From: Silurus meridionalis
Lineage: Eukaryota; Chordata; Actinopteri; Siluriformes; Siluridae
Reading direction: 5' to 3'
NCBI RefSeq assembly: GCF_014805685.1
Contig: NC_060892.1
Coordinates: 25,449,560-25,513,559 of the forward strand
DNA length: 64,000 bases
In this document: positions 1 through 13,480 of the stretch, piece after piece
Position numbering within the stretch: position 1 is the first letter of the stretch
Layout: each line of letters opens with the position of its first letter
The notes under the pieces: generated by a model
What the model was told of the DNA's origin: nothing
Seen by the model: the letters and a program-made list of their open reading frames with translations, nothing else
The model's database searches: none
Made by a program: the position numbers and the translations under genes

Positions 1-48
1 AAAGAGTGAACGATTATAACAGTGATGTGATTTTTTTTTTCTTGTTAG

Positions 49-1311
49 GGGGCTGTTTTGCTCAAACTAAACCCTCCGGTGTGCATCAATGCAGTCCACC
101 GTGTACCAAGCCCTTCTCCTACTGTACACAGGTAACCCACTGTGCCATTTTGATACTTTTGTGATCCGATATAACAAGTGATACAACACAAGCTGCTTCT
201 TTCATGCTTTTTTTCCATCAGAGTGAGACGTGCGGCTGTGAGAAGGGCTTCACCGAGGTCATGACCTCGAACGGCTTCTTGGATTACTGTACGAAAAGCC
301 CAGGGACGGACAACAAGAAAGCGAATGTGAAGAGAAGCGGAGGGCGTCTGAGACGAACGCACCAACAGAACGAGAGCAGAGCCTGGACTCTGCAGCCTCT
401 CGGTCCAGGTGAGGAGGGAAAAAGTAAAGTGTCGCCTACCAATGGTTTGGGTTCTTGAGACGAGAGAAGAATTTGTCTCAGAAAAGCAGCTTTGTTTATT
501 CCTCCCTGATCAGCAGCTGAGGCTAATTAATATAAATCTGCCTTCTCTGTATTAATTACTAGATGGGCGGGTCAGGCTGTGGGTGTACGGACTTATGGCA
601 GGCGGATTCATCATGATCCTTCTCATCATTGCGATGTCCTTTCTACTGTGGTAAGTGGTTTCATGTACGACTATCGGTATTAGCACTATGTTTTTTTCAA
701 GGTCAAGCTTTCTAATGTTTTTTTCTTTCCTGTTTTTTCATGATCACGACTTAATTTTCTCTTGATCTCGACATAAAAGTTGTTCGGCATAAGACCATGT
801 TCAAGAGGCAGCATCGTGGGTAATATTACCGTAACCATTTTTTGGCGGCGGGCATGTAGACGTGCCTGTCATTGCATGCGGAGAAAATTAAGTCAAGATC
901 ATGAGAAAACGAGAAAGCAAAAAAATGATAACGCATGACTTTTTCTCAAACCTCCGTAGCATTCGATATGAAACGGACCCAATTTTGGAACCAAGTCTTT
1001 AGAAACGTCTATGTCCAAATGTCTATATGTCTGTCGTCGCCTAAAGTTAAACGTTGCCATATATTTTATTACAAAGATTAATATGCCATTAAATCCCTCA
1101 AATGTAAAACAGAACCAGGGACTGTCTATTTCAAAGCTATTTTACAGAACTTTCTAATACACGTCTGCCCTCTAGTGGTGGACATTGGAAATGCATGAAT
1201 TTTCAGGTCTGGTGTGTGGATTCTTCCAGCAAAAACCCTAAGGATGATCCAAACTCCTGCAAGACCCAACGGGCAGTATCACTGGCCTACGATGGAGATG
1301 CAGACATGTGA
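49..1311 (+). CDS. thsd7b: THSD7-family protein, C-terminal four exons (thsd7b likely)
   Basis: Four exons read through in phase: 49-131, 222-408, 563-650 and 1230-1311 (stop 1309-1311), each with AG/GT borders. The first two encode cysteine-rich extracellular sequence (CSPPCTKPFSYC, then ETCGCEKGFTEVM), the end of the thrombospondin type-1 repeat region. The third gives a single membrane segment (RVRLWVYGLMAGGFIMILL). The fourth gives a short cytoplasmic tail ending SLAYDGDADM, the conserved end of THSD7A/THSD7B. The exon at 49 starts in mid-codon, so the 5' part of the gene lies outside the window. THSD7 proteins are large type I membrane proteins with many thrombospondin repeats; THSD7A acts in endothelial migration and in podocytes. 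I prefer 7B to 7A because spopl and nxph2 follow, as in the human THSD7B region. The family call is firm; the paralogue rests on synteny. Confidence 0.88.
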
Positions 1312-1432
1312 CTCTTCTGTTCTCGACAAACTCCAGCTTATGCAACTCAGAGACCTCCTGAGACAGCAAAAGCAAAGTCATTCCAGCTGCAAGAACTGTG
1401 CTGTTTCAAACAAAGCCCTGTGCCTCTACATG

Positions 1433-1434
<2 letters not shown>

Positions 1435-1474
<40 letters not shown>
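1435..1474. repeat. (GT)n microsatellite
   Basis: About 20 GT dinucleotides in the likely thsd7b 3'UTR, roughly 125 bases after the stop codon. Confidence 0.95.
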
Positions 1475-1477
<3 letters not shown>

Positions 1478-1734
1478 ACAGAAATCTACAGTGGGCAAAA
1501 CAACAGCTGGAGAATGACCAAAATGAAAAATTGACTTTTGTTTTGAATGTTTTTGTCAGAACAGAGACATTTTACGCACTATGTTAGTGCAGAATTGAGT
1601 GTTTTGTTGTCTATATTGTAAACTTACTTGTTGGTGTTGTGGTTTTTTTTATTATTGTTAATTTGGATTAAGAATTCTGGCTGATCAATCTTCTTGGCGC
1701 TTGATCGCTATTTTTGTGATATGTTTCACAAAAC

Positions 1735-2500
1735 GTTCCATAGGAATTAACGGGAATACATTTGATTAAACTGGGAATTTACCAAAATTACAGGTCTATA
1801 CCAGAGAACTTAAGTGTAGTTGGAAAAAAAATAATCTTGCAGGATACGTTTTGGTTAAAACAAGCGGATTTATTGCAATTTCTACCTGCGAATTCATCAA
1901 TCCCACTGAGGCCACGCCCCCTACATATCATTTCTTGAATTCTGCACAGGAAATAATGTAAAAAAAAAATTCTCCATCTTGATGACTATTCACCTAAATG
2001 ACATAAATATTACATACATGTATGTATCCTGTGTGTGAGCTGTTTTTGTGCAAAATACTAACTTATTTTTTCGGCTTCTTCCAGTAGGGGTCGCTACAGC
2101 GGATCTTAAACACACAAAATGATACTAACAATAAACCAAAAATCTAAATCTAAAAATCTGTATTAGTTTGCATGCATGTCGGCTTATGAGCAAAGAAATG
2201 TGTGTATATGATACAGTTTATATACATTTCCCCAAATTTCTAATTCATTACCATAAATTCCTGGTAAGTTTCCAACTTGGAATATTTCCCAAATTCCCCC
2301 AAATGGAATTCCCATAGAAATTTTCTGTCATTCCCCCACCCTCTTTGCAAACCTGGTCGTAAATGTGTCCCGAATGGTTGGAAAATACATTTCGTCCCAG
2401 AACGTGGGACCGTGTGCACGTTTTTGGGATGAAGCCCAGAGAGAGTGCTGGCCGGGCTGAAGTGACCCGAACCAGCTGCATCTTCTGCTAATTCATTTTT
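1735..2500. repeat. Degenerate dispersed repeat rich in 'ggaatttcc'-type words
   Basis: The stretch holds imperfect, partly inverted words such as gggaatttacc, ccctggtaag and ttcccaaattcc. Related words recur at about 31690-31860 inside an spopl intron. I take it as a decayed dispersed element; no coding sequence is apparent. Confidence 0.35.
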
Positions 2501-2733
2501 TAGTCAATTAATCCTGCAGATTTTCTCTTGTCTGCTCTGCTACATGCTACTGAGATCATCTGTCATGTTCGATTAGTCCTGAGCAGCTGACCTGGACCAA
2601 ACTCAAACTGATCTCATCCTGAGAACATCAAGAATCCACGTGGCGAGATGAAGCAGGGTGCACGAGCATAGAAGTGACAGTAGGTGGTAATATAATGCTT
2701 TAAATATATACTATATAATATATATATATAAAT

Positions 2734-3077
2734 ACACTATAGGCATAAAAGTATTGGGACACCTGAATTTTCCAGCTGTGCGGTTTTTTTTCAAACTATT
2801 AGAGACATACAATTGTATAGGACGTCTGTGTGGACAGTAGCATGAACATGTCCCTTTTTCTTGTGCACTTTTCTTGACAAAGTGCACAAAACAAGCTACA
2901 TGGAGATGGAGTAGAAGATCTGATAGAGCTAGAAACTCTATTGAAGATGTTTGGGATGCAGAAGCACACTATGGAACATCTTCCCAGGAAAGCTGAGGTT
3001 CTTATAAGATGGAATAAAACGTTCAAAAAGCACAATTGTATAATGAAGGTGTCCACAAACATTTGTCTATATATTTG
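2734..3077. mobile_element. Non-autonomous Tc1/mariner-like element
   Basis: The left end reads cactataggcataaaagta followed by ttgggacacctg. The right end is its approximate inverted complement (ggtgtccacaaacatttg, then tctatata). Inside is decayed sequence matching the end of a Tc1-like transposase. This is the best-delimited of about 18 related copies in the window. Confidence 0.7.
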
Positions 3078-4134
3078 AAGTCCACCAATTTCAGAAATAA
3101 GTAGCAGGTTTTCTGGATTTATGGATGGAAAGACTTCAGTCTTGACTGTAACCATGGGTCCAGTTTTCAAGTCTGTAAATAATAAACTGAGAGTTTGGAT
3201 AAAAAATGATATATGACTCCGTCCTTCATCTGTATTCGGCACCATGTCGGCACACGCAGCGCCAACAAAGACGTGAAAGCAGAGCGTTCGATCGCGAGCG
3301 GTCTGAGGACTCAAACCCCAAAACACCTGAAGTATTCGGATTCGCCAGGCGTCCAAAAACGCACCAATGGAGGTCCGCGATAAGCCTTGGCCACGCGCAG
3401 ATATGAAATTGGGTACATTGATTTATGAGTTCAGGTTTAAAATGAACCTATTATTCTCCAGAAGAAGAAGAAAAGATAATGCTGAGGGCTATTTAGACAT
3501 TTTATCTGGAAAATGAGTGCACACAAGATTAATAATTCACTTATTCCCAACATACTTGCACTTATCTTTCACAAATCCTGCAGCGTCATCAGGTGCACAA
3601 ACACACACACATTTTCGGCCTTTTTTTTAGGTCTAAAGTGTAAAAAAAAAAAATCTACACCAGGTACACACACACACTCTACACTTTGTGGTAGAGATTT
3701 CTCCTTCACCTGTCCTATCTTCTAGGACACTCTTCTTCTCCGCTCCTCTATCTCTCCTCTCTCCACGTTGCTTTTGAGAGGAAGCACTCTCTTGCTCGGT
3801 GTGTCTCTTATCAGATGAGATAAGGCCGTGAGCTCGGGTCCTAATAGCGTCTCGGCGCGAGGCGAGATTCTTCTCACGTGTGTGCGCCTGAACAAACAAA
3901 CACATCATCCAGCCGCAGGACCATACATCATTCCTGCACGGCGACGCCGCACCTTAGCACAAAAAAAAACGAGCTCTTTCATCAAACCAGGGGTTTTCTC
4001 GCTCGAGGACGTCGTCGCAACACTGGGGAAATTTCCCAGCAAACAAGTGCTCATCAATCTTTCAATCTTCATAAAGGCGTCCTTCTTTTACAACACGTTC
4101 AATTACTGCTTTTAATTGCTACGCTATAGGAACA
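3078..4134. other. Intergenic stretch without a recognised gene
   Basis: No exon structure or RNA gene was recognised. It holds short CA tracts near 3600 and 3665. The small open frames here lack family motifs and plausible splice context. Confidence 0.5.
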
Positions 4135-4460
4135 ACATTTTCTAGACACCCGACTATGTGCTTTTGGAACCATCCCATACATTTCACACGGAATTCCCAT
4201 TTACTGTTATAAGAAGCCCCATTCTTTGAAAGATATTCGATTTACGAGTTTGCTTGTGGAGCCACGAGGGCTCTAGTAAAGTGATGTTCAGAGCTAAAGA
4301 TCTTCCACTCCAACCCATTTCTTCTCGAAGCTGGCTTTGTAGACAATGTCATGCAAAGACATCCCATACAATTGTCATAATCCGACATTACGGTAACCGT
4401 TTGAGGAAGAACCGCATATGCCTGGAAAAGGCCGGTGTCCTAATACTTTTGCCCAATACA
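4135..4460. mobile_element. Decayed Tc1-like fragment
   Basis: It ends in ggtgtcctaatacttttgcc, the inverse of the usual left end of this family. Inside it shares degraded words with the other copies (agctggctttgtagacaatg). Confidence 0.5.
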
Positions 4461-5511
4461 TCACATGTATGCATCACAAATTAAATCGAGAAATGAAAGA
4501 GAGAAGGAAAAAAACATACTGGGGCAGAAATTACACTGCCCCATGCTCCCTCTTGTGAGCATTTTCTTAGAAGGAGCGCTGGACAGGAGCGTTATTGAGA
4601 GGGTTGCCAAATATACAGTATTTACACTTTTATTTTTTTTTATAAAAGCTGCTTTAAAATATTCTCAGCTGCCACCAAGTTCTTGTTTTAGAGTAAATGG
4701 TCACAAATGAAATCTCCAAAAAGTGAACTGCCAGATGTGCAGTTTTTACTCTAAATAGGGTTATTTTTATTAAATCTATAATAAAAATACAAACAATAAT
4801 GAATCACCTACATGTAGTGCATTTATGCAAACAATAAGATGTGTAATTATTTAACGATGGAAAATAATGCTACTGCAAGTGGATAGGATGTTGAGTAAAT
4901 GCCAGGGTTGCAGGTTTTTTAAATATATATACTTTAAAACTCTATATTTTTTACATTATTTGGTTGCCAATATGATCTTGGTTTCTAGCAAATCACGAAT
5001 GAAATGTAATTAATGTCAGAAAAAGGCATATTGAACGTGTTAAAAAATATTTCTAATGCAAGTAGACGGGAGATTTAATAACAAGTTTGGAGATTTTTTT
5101 ACTTTTTTATTCATCCGGCATGATTTAAAGCAAATATACAATAAAAAAAAAAAAGCAGTAAAAACATTTTTTTTTGAAGCAATAAAATATTCCTTTTGCA
5201 AGATGCAGTATGTTGCAAACCAGTGGATTCTGGGGAGGTTCATGTCCGTAAAGTAGAAATGCGTTTGCACCATGGTGACTTTAGAGTCAAAAGGCTCGGG
5301 GGCAAATTTTCAGCAGAATACTGCTCATTGTGGGTTGTTTACCTTGAGGAGGAGAAGGGTAGCAGATTTTAACCTTCTGAAATTCATTAAACCAACAAAA
5401 CACTGCTCTGAGCATCATGCAGCGTAAAGCAACAAAGAAAAAAGGTGAAGGGATTAACACACACACACAAAGTTTTATTAAGCCTCTTTTCTACCGTAGC
5501 TATTTTATCCA

Positions 5512-5512
<1 letters not shown>

Positions 5513-5543
<31 letters not shown>

Positions 5544-5555
5544 TTGTGTGTGTGT
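5513..5555. repeat. (GT)n microsatellite, interrupted
   Basis: A GT tract with tatg and tttg interruptions, in intergenic sequence. Confidence 0.85.
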
Positions 5556-6029
5556 TATGTGTTATTCCGCATGGGGAAATTATGTCTGCCATTTCCTACA
5601 CTATTTAAAGTGCTCACCCACCGGGGTAGACGTGTGTGTGACTATACTTTGGTAAGTAAAAGGACAGGAAGTAATGAAAGATGGAGGTTTTGACAGCTGG
5701 ACTTCCAGCCAGGTTTTTGGGAACAATTGATCATCCAGATACAGAGAACTAGAATGTGATCATTTGTATACATCTGAAGGATGGTGCAGAGTTTGGTGAA
5801 TGTGGCCGCAAAGGTTCAGGAGCTATAACAGTTCAACTTCTCTTGGAAGTACCCTGTGCTGCTGCAGTGCTGTTTCTGTTGCAGAGCTAAATCTGTCCCC
5901 AAATGTACATCTCTGGCAATAGGAGAACCTTTCTGAACCTCTTCTTCCCTATGAATCATAAATACGAGATCTATTATCTTAGTGACTGGTTGCTTTAAAA
6001 CCTCAGCATTTTTTTTTCACCCTCTAATC

Positions 6030-6290
6030 AAATCTCTCATTTGTTTTCAGCATTGGTTTAATCAGCCAGACCGGTGCGCATGCCAGCAGAAGTTTTCCGG
6101 CTCGGGATCAATAAAGGTAGAGGCCTATTGACAAAAGCGCGATAGAGGCCGGCCGTCTGAGCGACTCGTCTCTGCACGGCCCTATCGATTTCATTTTCCC
6201 CCGAATCCGTCTGCCCAAGAAGGCGGCCTTGCACCTTTTGAATTTCATGCGGCCCCAGACAGGCGTTATCAATCAAACATGGAGAACGGC
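6030..6290. other. GC-richer, non-repetitive block (possible conserved non-coding element)
   Basis: It differs from its AT-rich surroundings by higher GC, several CpGs and no microsatellite or Tc1 words. It reads open for 72 codons on the minus strand (6058-6276), but I see no splice context or family motif. It could be a conserved non-coding element or chance. Confidence 0.25.
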
Positions 6291-6454
6291 CAACGCTGGC
6301 TATGAGTGGGTTTTGCTGTCCAACCAGGACAGGTCATGGGAATGATGGCACTCTCTGGAGGATGTTTCACACAAACATCGACAGACGCTTTTTTATCATC
6401 CTTTTAATGACTACAGTAGAATGCAGTAGGACAATTGCTCAGTCATTTTAGATC

Positions 6455-6655
6455 CTTTTAGATTCATCTAGATGTTTGGATTGGCTGTGAGACAGGAAAA
6501 TAAAGTCCTGAATGCCCACAAATCTCTACGAGCAAAATCTTGTGAATCATCTGAGCAAATGAAGAGCGAATGGGGTCTAAATGTTAAATCTTCCAAAAAG
6601 CATATACCAATCTTATGGTCCACAAACGTTTGGCCTTATAGTGTAAACATGACGT
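6455..6655. mobile_element. Decayed Tc1-like fragment
   Basis: The end ggtccacaaacgtttggcct, then tatagtg, resembles the right terminus of the other copies. The left part is eroded. Confidence 0.4.
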
Positions 6656-8280
6656 ATTTGTTTGACGCTTTTGCTTCACCGTGAGCGTCTTGAAAGCACG
6701 TGAATTAGATTCACTGGATTCTTACACCGGTTTTCTGGATTCCCTTCTAATCTCGAATACACATTTTGGCATAAAACAATAAATCGAAAATAAATGTATT
6801 CTCTAAAATTCTATACAGATTCCATTTCGATTTTAATGAGATGTTTGATTAACGATAATAAACTCTGGAGTTACAGCTGCAAGAAAAAACGCCCGTTGCA
6901 ACCACTGGATCGAGACCTCCTACACATCCTGCATTAAAATAACATACCTCTTTTTATATCTTTATTAAACACCATCTAATCCTTCAGAGTTCTAACTGGG
7001 GGGAAAGAAATACAAAAGAAAACTGTGAGGAACCTTATAATTGTCCTCCTTCAGAAGTGAAAAAACTTCCATCAAACATTTCCTGTCGCTGCTGCACAAC
7101 AGTCGGAGGAATTTAAGACCATTCTTCCAGACCTTGTATTGAGCCTGATGTGACAGACCATTACCCCTGACATTTTCTTGCTACGTGTATAAATTCATTG
7201 TTCTCTCCATTTTTTGAGTGCTCCAAAATTAGCTCCGTGCTGTGATCCTTTTTGTTATCGGACTTCAAGCTGAACTGGAATCTTAGTTCACTTAGACACC
7301 GCAGAGTAAAATGGTACCGGCGGGGAAAAAAAAAAAAAAAATTAAAAACGCTGCTGCGTATCAAGTTTGCAAAAGATCACCTTAATGTTCTGTACTGAAT
7401 TTTATTTTTTATTCTAGTAAAAACCTTTTGACACAAGTTGACAGCCTTTTGACAAGTTATATTTAAAGCAAAGCGCCACTGCACACCAAAAACTTGAAAA
7501 ATGTTCTGCTTTTAAACCATGACCCTACAAATCGCTGGCCAGTTTAATAAAAACGACTCATTCATGCACTTATCCGACCAACCAATCAATATCAGCGATG
7601 CGATCCATCCGGCGTTTAAAGTATATAAGTGGATTCGATAGCAATGACTGCCGTAGAAGTTCTCTACAGGTTACCTCACCGTTTTAGAGGCACGTTAAAA
7701 AAAAAGGGGTCGACTCTAAGGACGGTTACATTCTCGTGCTATTGGAAAAGGAGAGGTGTTTCTCAAGTCTAGACTCTAAAACATTATTCTTGCAGAGCTA
7801 CCTTTTTATTCTCGTCATTTCGACTTTATTTCTAGAGGGCTACCGTGTCTGCCTCGTAATTCATTAGTCGTAAAAGCACACTGACCATGTAGTTGTGTTA
7901 AAGTAGAGCTGGATTCTGTAAAATAGGGCTGCATTTAAAGTAATAAGTGCTCCCTTTAAACTTTCACCTGAAGAAAACGTACAAAAGTGTTTGCTTTCGA
8001 ATGGATCCTGATTTATTACGGCTGTAATGTTCGTATTATCGTTTTTGCCACAAGGCTCTTTGTTAATCAACTCTGTTTATGTGAAAAGACTCGAATGAGA
8101 CTTTCAGCACATCGATCTATTAATTAAATGATGATTAATCAAACACTGAAAAATCACACAAATAAGGTCACGGGTGTTGTGGCGAGTTCGAGTCAGGAGT
8201 TTCTTCCATCGGAGCTCGACGCTGATTGGCGGCGTGCTGCGTGATTGACCATTTAAGTTTTTATCCTCAAAAATAAAAAG

Positions 8281-8450
8281 ACTGATACCGCGGAATGTAT
8301 TTGAGCGAAAAGTACGAAATTTGACTTTGAAATGTAGCGAAGTTCAAGTAAAAGCCTCCCCAAATCTAAATACTCCAGTAAAGTACAGCTACGTGAAAAC
8401 GCTACTTAACTACAGTAACCAATCACATTTACTTTGTCCACCGCTGTCGT
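8281..8450. mobile_element. hAT-like terminal fragment
   Basis: It contains aagtaaaag and agtaaagtac words, then cttaactacagtaac, ending tttgtccaccgctg. This resembles the right end of the complete hAT-like element at 22450-22508. No partner end or target duplication is visible. Confidence 0.4.
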
Positions 8451-9599
8451 AATTTCAACTTTATTCATCTATTGCTACGACTTTATTTTTGGGATCTTAG
8501 ATTTTTTTTTTTAGTTCAGTTCAGTTTTTTTCAGTTTCACTTCAGAGGTGAAGGCTAAATGGATATAAGCCAAGATGGCGCCCAACTAGTTTATTCGCAA
8601 GATCACTAATCAGAAAAACAGTAAATATAGTTATGGCTATGGCTTCAGCATTAAGAAAACCACCGCTCTACAGGGTCACGTGAACCTCCTGACGTCTGGA
8701 GGTTCACTGTGTGCTTTAATGTCTTCCACGTGATTGGATGCTTGAAGTGTTCCTATTAAAATGACCAGTGAGTCTAAGTACTGTGTATACTGTGTATTAT
8801 TCCTACTCGCGTGTACGATTGTCGTTTAAATGTCCAAATGAAAAAATGCCTCACTGAAAGAAAGGAAGCACGACGGTAATTAAAGCCCCAGGCAGCACAG
8901 ATCACGTCACGTGCGGGTATTATATTCAATAACGTGTGAAGCGTTGCACGTGTAGCATTTAACGCTCTGACGCCTCTTTGTCGATTCAACCTGCCAATGG
9001 TGTCGTCAAGGCAACAACCTTGCACGAGGAGCCAGAGGGAGGCATTACGCTAGCTAACGGTGTCCTACCTGTGGAACGACGTTCTCCTCTCTGAGCTTTA
9101 GTGCCATGTATTCCGGCAGCTTCAAACACACAGGGAATGAAGTGGGCCATAAAAAGAAAACAGACACATTCTTTCAATTCCTCTTCAAACGGTTTCATAA
9201 ATTTCCCTGTTTATTTTCTATTTAAAGCATCCAAACTGCACAAAACGGCTACAAATGAAAGGCAATGCAAATAAATCCTGCAAAAAAAATTCTAACAAGC
9301 GAAATGTGTGGGGGGGGTTTGAGTGAAGTAGGGGTTGGCAAACACAATGGATTCCCAAATCCCATGTCGGATTTGATCTTCCCGCTTATGGTGCTGGGAG
9401 TTTCTGTAATTACAGCAAATTGTCGAACTGCGAGAGTCCTTGACCCACTTCTGACGTCTTATCGGCGGCGCCAAACGCTCGCTCCGACTCCCGCTCTCTA
9501 TCTGCCTTTCTCCTTAGACATGTTCATTTAGCCAACGGAAAAGGAAAACTTCTCTGAAATATTGGACTTGTGGGTAAAAAAAAGAAACTCGAGTGTGTA

Positions 9600-11000
9600 A
9601 ATGCGTGTTTTGTGAGATAGACGATGGACACATGCCCAGGCTCTTCAGGCAGAGAAAACTCGTTCCAGCAGGCGGAATTACTCTGGCCCTCTCTCTCTCT
9701 ATGTCACATTTGGCGCTCCGGGCCTGGCCTGGCACAGCACCTCATCATCTCCCTAACCCAGACACAATTCGGTACGCAGCTGCAATCCACTTTGTAATGT
9801 GAGGCTTTAAGTGCAGCCGCCTGGAGGGAGGCTGCGGCCACATTATATTTTCACTTGATCCATTTCTTTCCTGAGAGATTTGATGGTTTTCGCTCCGGGT
9901 GATGTTCGACGCTCGAACATCTCTCTTTTAATGCCGCGCTGTGAAAGCGAGCGCATCCTGACACGTCCTCGCCGGGCTTGCTGTATGCGGGGCGGGGGGT
10001 AGGGGGGCGCACCTAGCTTTAGCTTGGACGGCTGATCTGTACATCTTCATGTCATGCCAAGGCATCTTTATAGCAATGTTGAGTTTATGGTGCAGGACGT
10101 CTTCAAAATGTTCTCCTGAAAAGGATGATGACCCCTTTTTCATCGTCGGAGTCTGTTGACCAGAACGACGCAATCTAGACTTCGATATTAAAAGCCTTTA
10201 AAGAGCAATTGAAGCCGATGGTGAAGTGGAAAAAAAAACCTAAAAACCAAAAAAAAATGCCATGATTCACATATGCACACTTCTTCTTGAGTGCCAGCGA
10301 GCAGGAAATGCTCCTAAGGTTAATTACAAAAACTATCAGTGCTTTCGCAAGAGCTAAAAAAAAAAAACAGCTGAGCACTCCCAGCCCACGGTAATCAACA
10401 GACTAAGACACAGCTTTAACAGAGAACATACATCAATGTCACTCGGCTCCTCGTCTCCAGAACTACCGCTCCATACCCCTGTCGTGATGCACCGTGACCT
10501 GCGTGCTAAATATACCTGCATCCTAGACAGGAAGTGACTTCGCATCGCGTTGTGCTGTTCCATAATAAATATATGTATTGTCATTCTGACAATAAGTCTG
10601 TACAGGTTAATGTTCCAGAGCGGAGCATGTGATCTCCAGCCAGCCTGCTTCGTAATCAGTACTGAGTCCGGGCTGAATAGATAGCAAGTCTCTTGACATT
10701 TTTTCACTGTAGTTATTTCTCATTGATTAGGACCAAGCGCTGCAGCCTCATGTAGCAGTATATTTGACTGTACAAACCAGAGTTAATAAGCACCAGCTGT
10801 TTTTTTCCCACTGGCTTAGAAAAAAGTCCTTGTGCACTTCTCAGGCTGCAATTTGACAACACCATCTATTCTCTCCTGATTGCGCAGATAAGGTGCGAGC
10901 TATTATTCCTGTTTGTCAGGCATTATGCTAAACGTGCTTTTTTTTCCCTCAGGGAAAAGGCACACCCGGAGCAAAGAGTGTCTCTGGCAGTACAGTCTGT
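9600..11000. other. Intergenic block, repeat-poor; weak exon-like segment
   Basis: Mostly unique sequence with several CpGs around 9900-10030. One exon-like segment, 10953-10998 (46 nt), lies between a pyrimidine-rich AG acceptor and a GTAAGT donor. It has no partner exons I can join to it, so no gene is called. Confidence 0.2.
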
Positions 11001-11394
11001 AAGTGCTATAGATTTATCTATTTTAATGAAAAATTCCCACTGCAAAAAGTTCTTTGATTTTAAAATGAATCCTTTGTTTTATATATGCAAAGATTTAACT
11101 ACCGACATACACCAGTCGAAAACACAAAGAGACTTAAACGTATATTTTATGGGGGAAAAACGTAGTAAGCTCTTACACTGTATGCAAACTCTGTCTGCAA
11201 GAAACCATTTGCAACAGCTGCCGATGTACTTATGAATTTCCGTGATCCCTGTGACTGTGCGTGCATCCTGGTGCTGCCATCTGTTGGACTATTATAAAAG
11301 TAGTGGGAAAAAGTGGGAAAAAAAAAACTAGAAATACCGGGTTCCCAAAATCATCATGACACCAAACGGAACTTTTGCTGTTTCCACACGGATG

Positions 11395-11518
11395 GTTTTA
11401 ATTGACGGACGTGTGCATCATGGTCGGAATTTGGTTGATTTTAAACTTAAGTAAAAGGTTTAATGATTGAAAATAATTTTTCAGGGTTGGTTTTTTTATT
11501 TATAAATATTATTTATAA

Positions 11519-11581
<63 letters not shown>

Positions 11582-11690
11582 GTGGAGATTTGTGCTCTTA
11601 GTTTTCATCCCGGTGCATCCAAAGACCTCCTATAAAATTGTGTACCTCCAACTTTGTGGTAACAGTTTGGGGTGAAAAAGATAAACATAT
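11395..11690. mobile_element. Decayed Tc1-like fragment containing an (AT)n tract
   Basis: Words such as ccaaagacctcctataaaat match the copy at about 49925. The (AT)n microsatellite at about 11530-11577 lies inside it. Confidence 0.4.
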
Positions 11691-12483
11691 GTCTGGAATA
11701 TCAAGTGTAGTTACGTATGTATTAAGTCCTAAAAAGAAAACGATCATATCAGAACTGTTCTTTTAAATACAACCAAACATTCACTTGACTGATGAAACTG
11801 TCAGAAGTCCAGTGTTTTACTTGGACGGCAATCAATCGCGAATCGTCTTGCAAATGTCAATTACTGTATCAGTCTCTTCACTTCATTTGATTTGTAGGTT
11901 GTAATTAAATGATTGTCAGTTATGAACTTTACGTTCAAGCCGCTCCACTCACGCGTAGTGACAGTGCCGAATGAATTATATTCTCCTGTGATTGAGAGGA
12001 TGGTGAACAGATTCCTGGGAGGATACTAAATAAATGTGTGTGTGTAAGAAGGTGATCGAGCAAAAGAAATATGGAATAGCGCTGTATATATGCTCTATGA
12101 CCGCTTATAATTTTCCGGAAGCTTTTCCTGAGTTTTTTTTGTTTTTAGCGAAAGCCATGCAGAGCCAGTGCTACACTGTTTAGAATTTGCATAGCGCTGC
12201 ATGCACACGAGAGATTGCCCTGCAGCCGTGCAGTTTTAATGTCACATGGAAATTAAAAGGCTTTTACTTTCACCAGAGGGCTGAATTTTAATACAGACCC
12301 CTGCCAATACACTGGAGATTCGGACAGGTGACAAGGTCAGTAAGTGCTGATTAAATAAGACGGGGAGGCAGCAGGGGGGTAAAAAAATACAGAAAATTTT
12401 TATTTTACACCTTTTAGTAGTGGAAATGAGCTCTGGAAGCTCGTCTTTTCTCCTATCCTTGAGTCAATATTCAATATTCATAT

Positions 12484-12845
12484 AAGTGCAAAAGTATTCA
12501 GCCACGTATATAGTTCCTCCACTACAGTTACAGATTGTCTTTGGATGTGTGTAAGCATGAGATTTTCCCTTTATTTGCATTGGGAGGCCTAAACCTATTC
12601 CAGCATGGCAATGCTCCTGTGCACAAAGCCATCACCATGGTTTAGATCTTAGATCTCCTGCTATAGACCGCAAATCTTGAGGAACATCTTTCCAGAAGTG
12701 TGACGGATATTATAACAACAAAAGGGGACTGATTAATAATGGAAGGTGGTGATGGTATTTGACCTGCACCAAGACATGACCTCATCAACCCCACTAGACA
12801 CCTTTGAGATGAATTGAAGCGCTGACTGATCCCCTACAGCCACAG
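12484..12845 (+). mobile_element. Tc1-like transposase remnant
   Basis: It starts with a degraded terminus (gtgcaaaagtattcagcc). The words ttccagcatggcaatgctcc and ccccactagacacctttgag correspond to the FQHDNAP and NPxEHLWDEL motif regions of Tc1-like transposases. Stops and frameshifts break every frame. Confidence 0.6.
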
Positions 12846-13139
12846 ATACAAGGTTGTTGGGCTTTTTTTTCTTCTTCTGCTTACAGAATCTAAATACACA
12901 CTGTAAAAGATCCCTGCAAAGTGAAAAAGAGTTACTTCTCGGGTTGTCAGCAGTCAACATGTTCGTTGGTTTCTTTCAAATCTGGAATAACTGGTCGCAG
13001 CCGGAGAAAGGTGTTATGCTGCGGACAGCTTTGCTAACATTTCTGACCATGGTGTTAACACCATTAAAATAAAGCTCAAAAAGCTAAAGTAATTACATAC
13101 ACGTTAACAGAATAAATTAAAAAAGGATGATTGTTGAGG

Positions 13140-13480
13140 GTGACAGATGTATAGACTTTCATACAGTCGTTATCTAATCAGCCAATCGTGTCAGAGCAGC
13201 GCAATCCAAGAGATCATGCAGATATCGTGTAAAACGTGAAGGCGTGAAAATTCCCGTGGGATCAGCAGTTTCTGAAATACTCAAAGCAGCCTGTCTGGCC
13301 CCCGACGACTAGGCTGCGGAGGAAGTTACTACATTTTCCTCTTTTTGATGTATGATGTGAACGTTAAATAGAGTTCTCTGCTTGATTTTATACATAGTGC
13401 TGCTGCTACTTGATTGGCTGATTGGATCACTTTAAAATGTCCAGATGTTCCTATTAAAGTGGGGATCGAATATAGCAGGG
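13140..13480. mobile_element. Second transposon family remnant (Tc1/mariner-type)
   Basis: The words ctaatcagccaatcgtg, gatcatgcagatatcg and gggatcagcagtttctgaaa are common in fish dispersed repeats. The run ends with gttcctattaaagtgg, which also appears in altered form near 8745. No intact frame remains. Confidence 0.5.
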
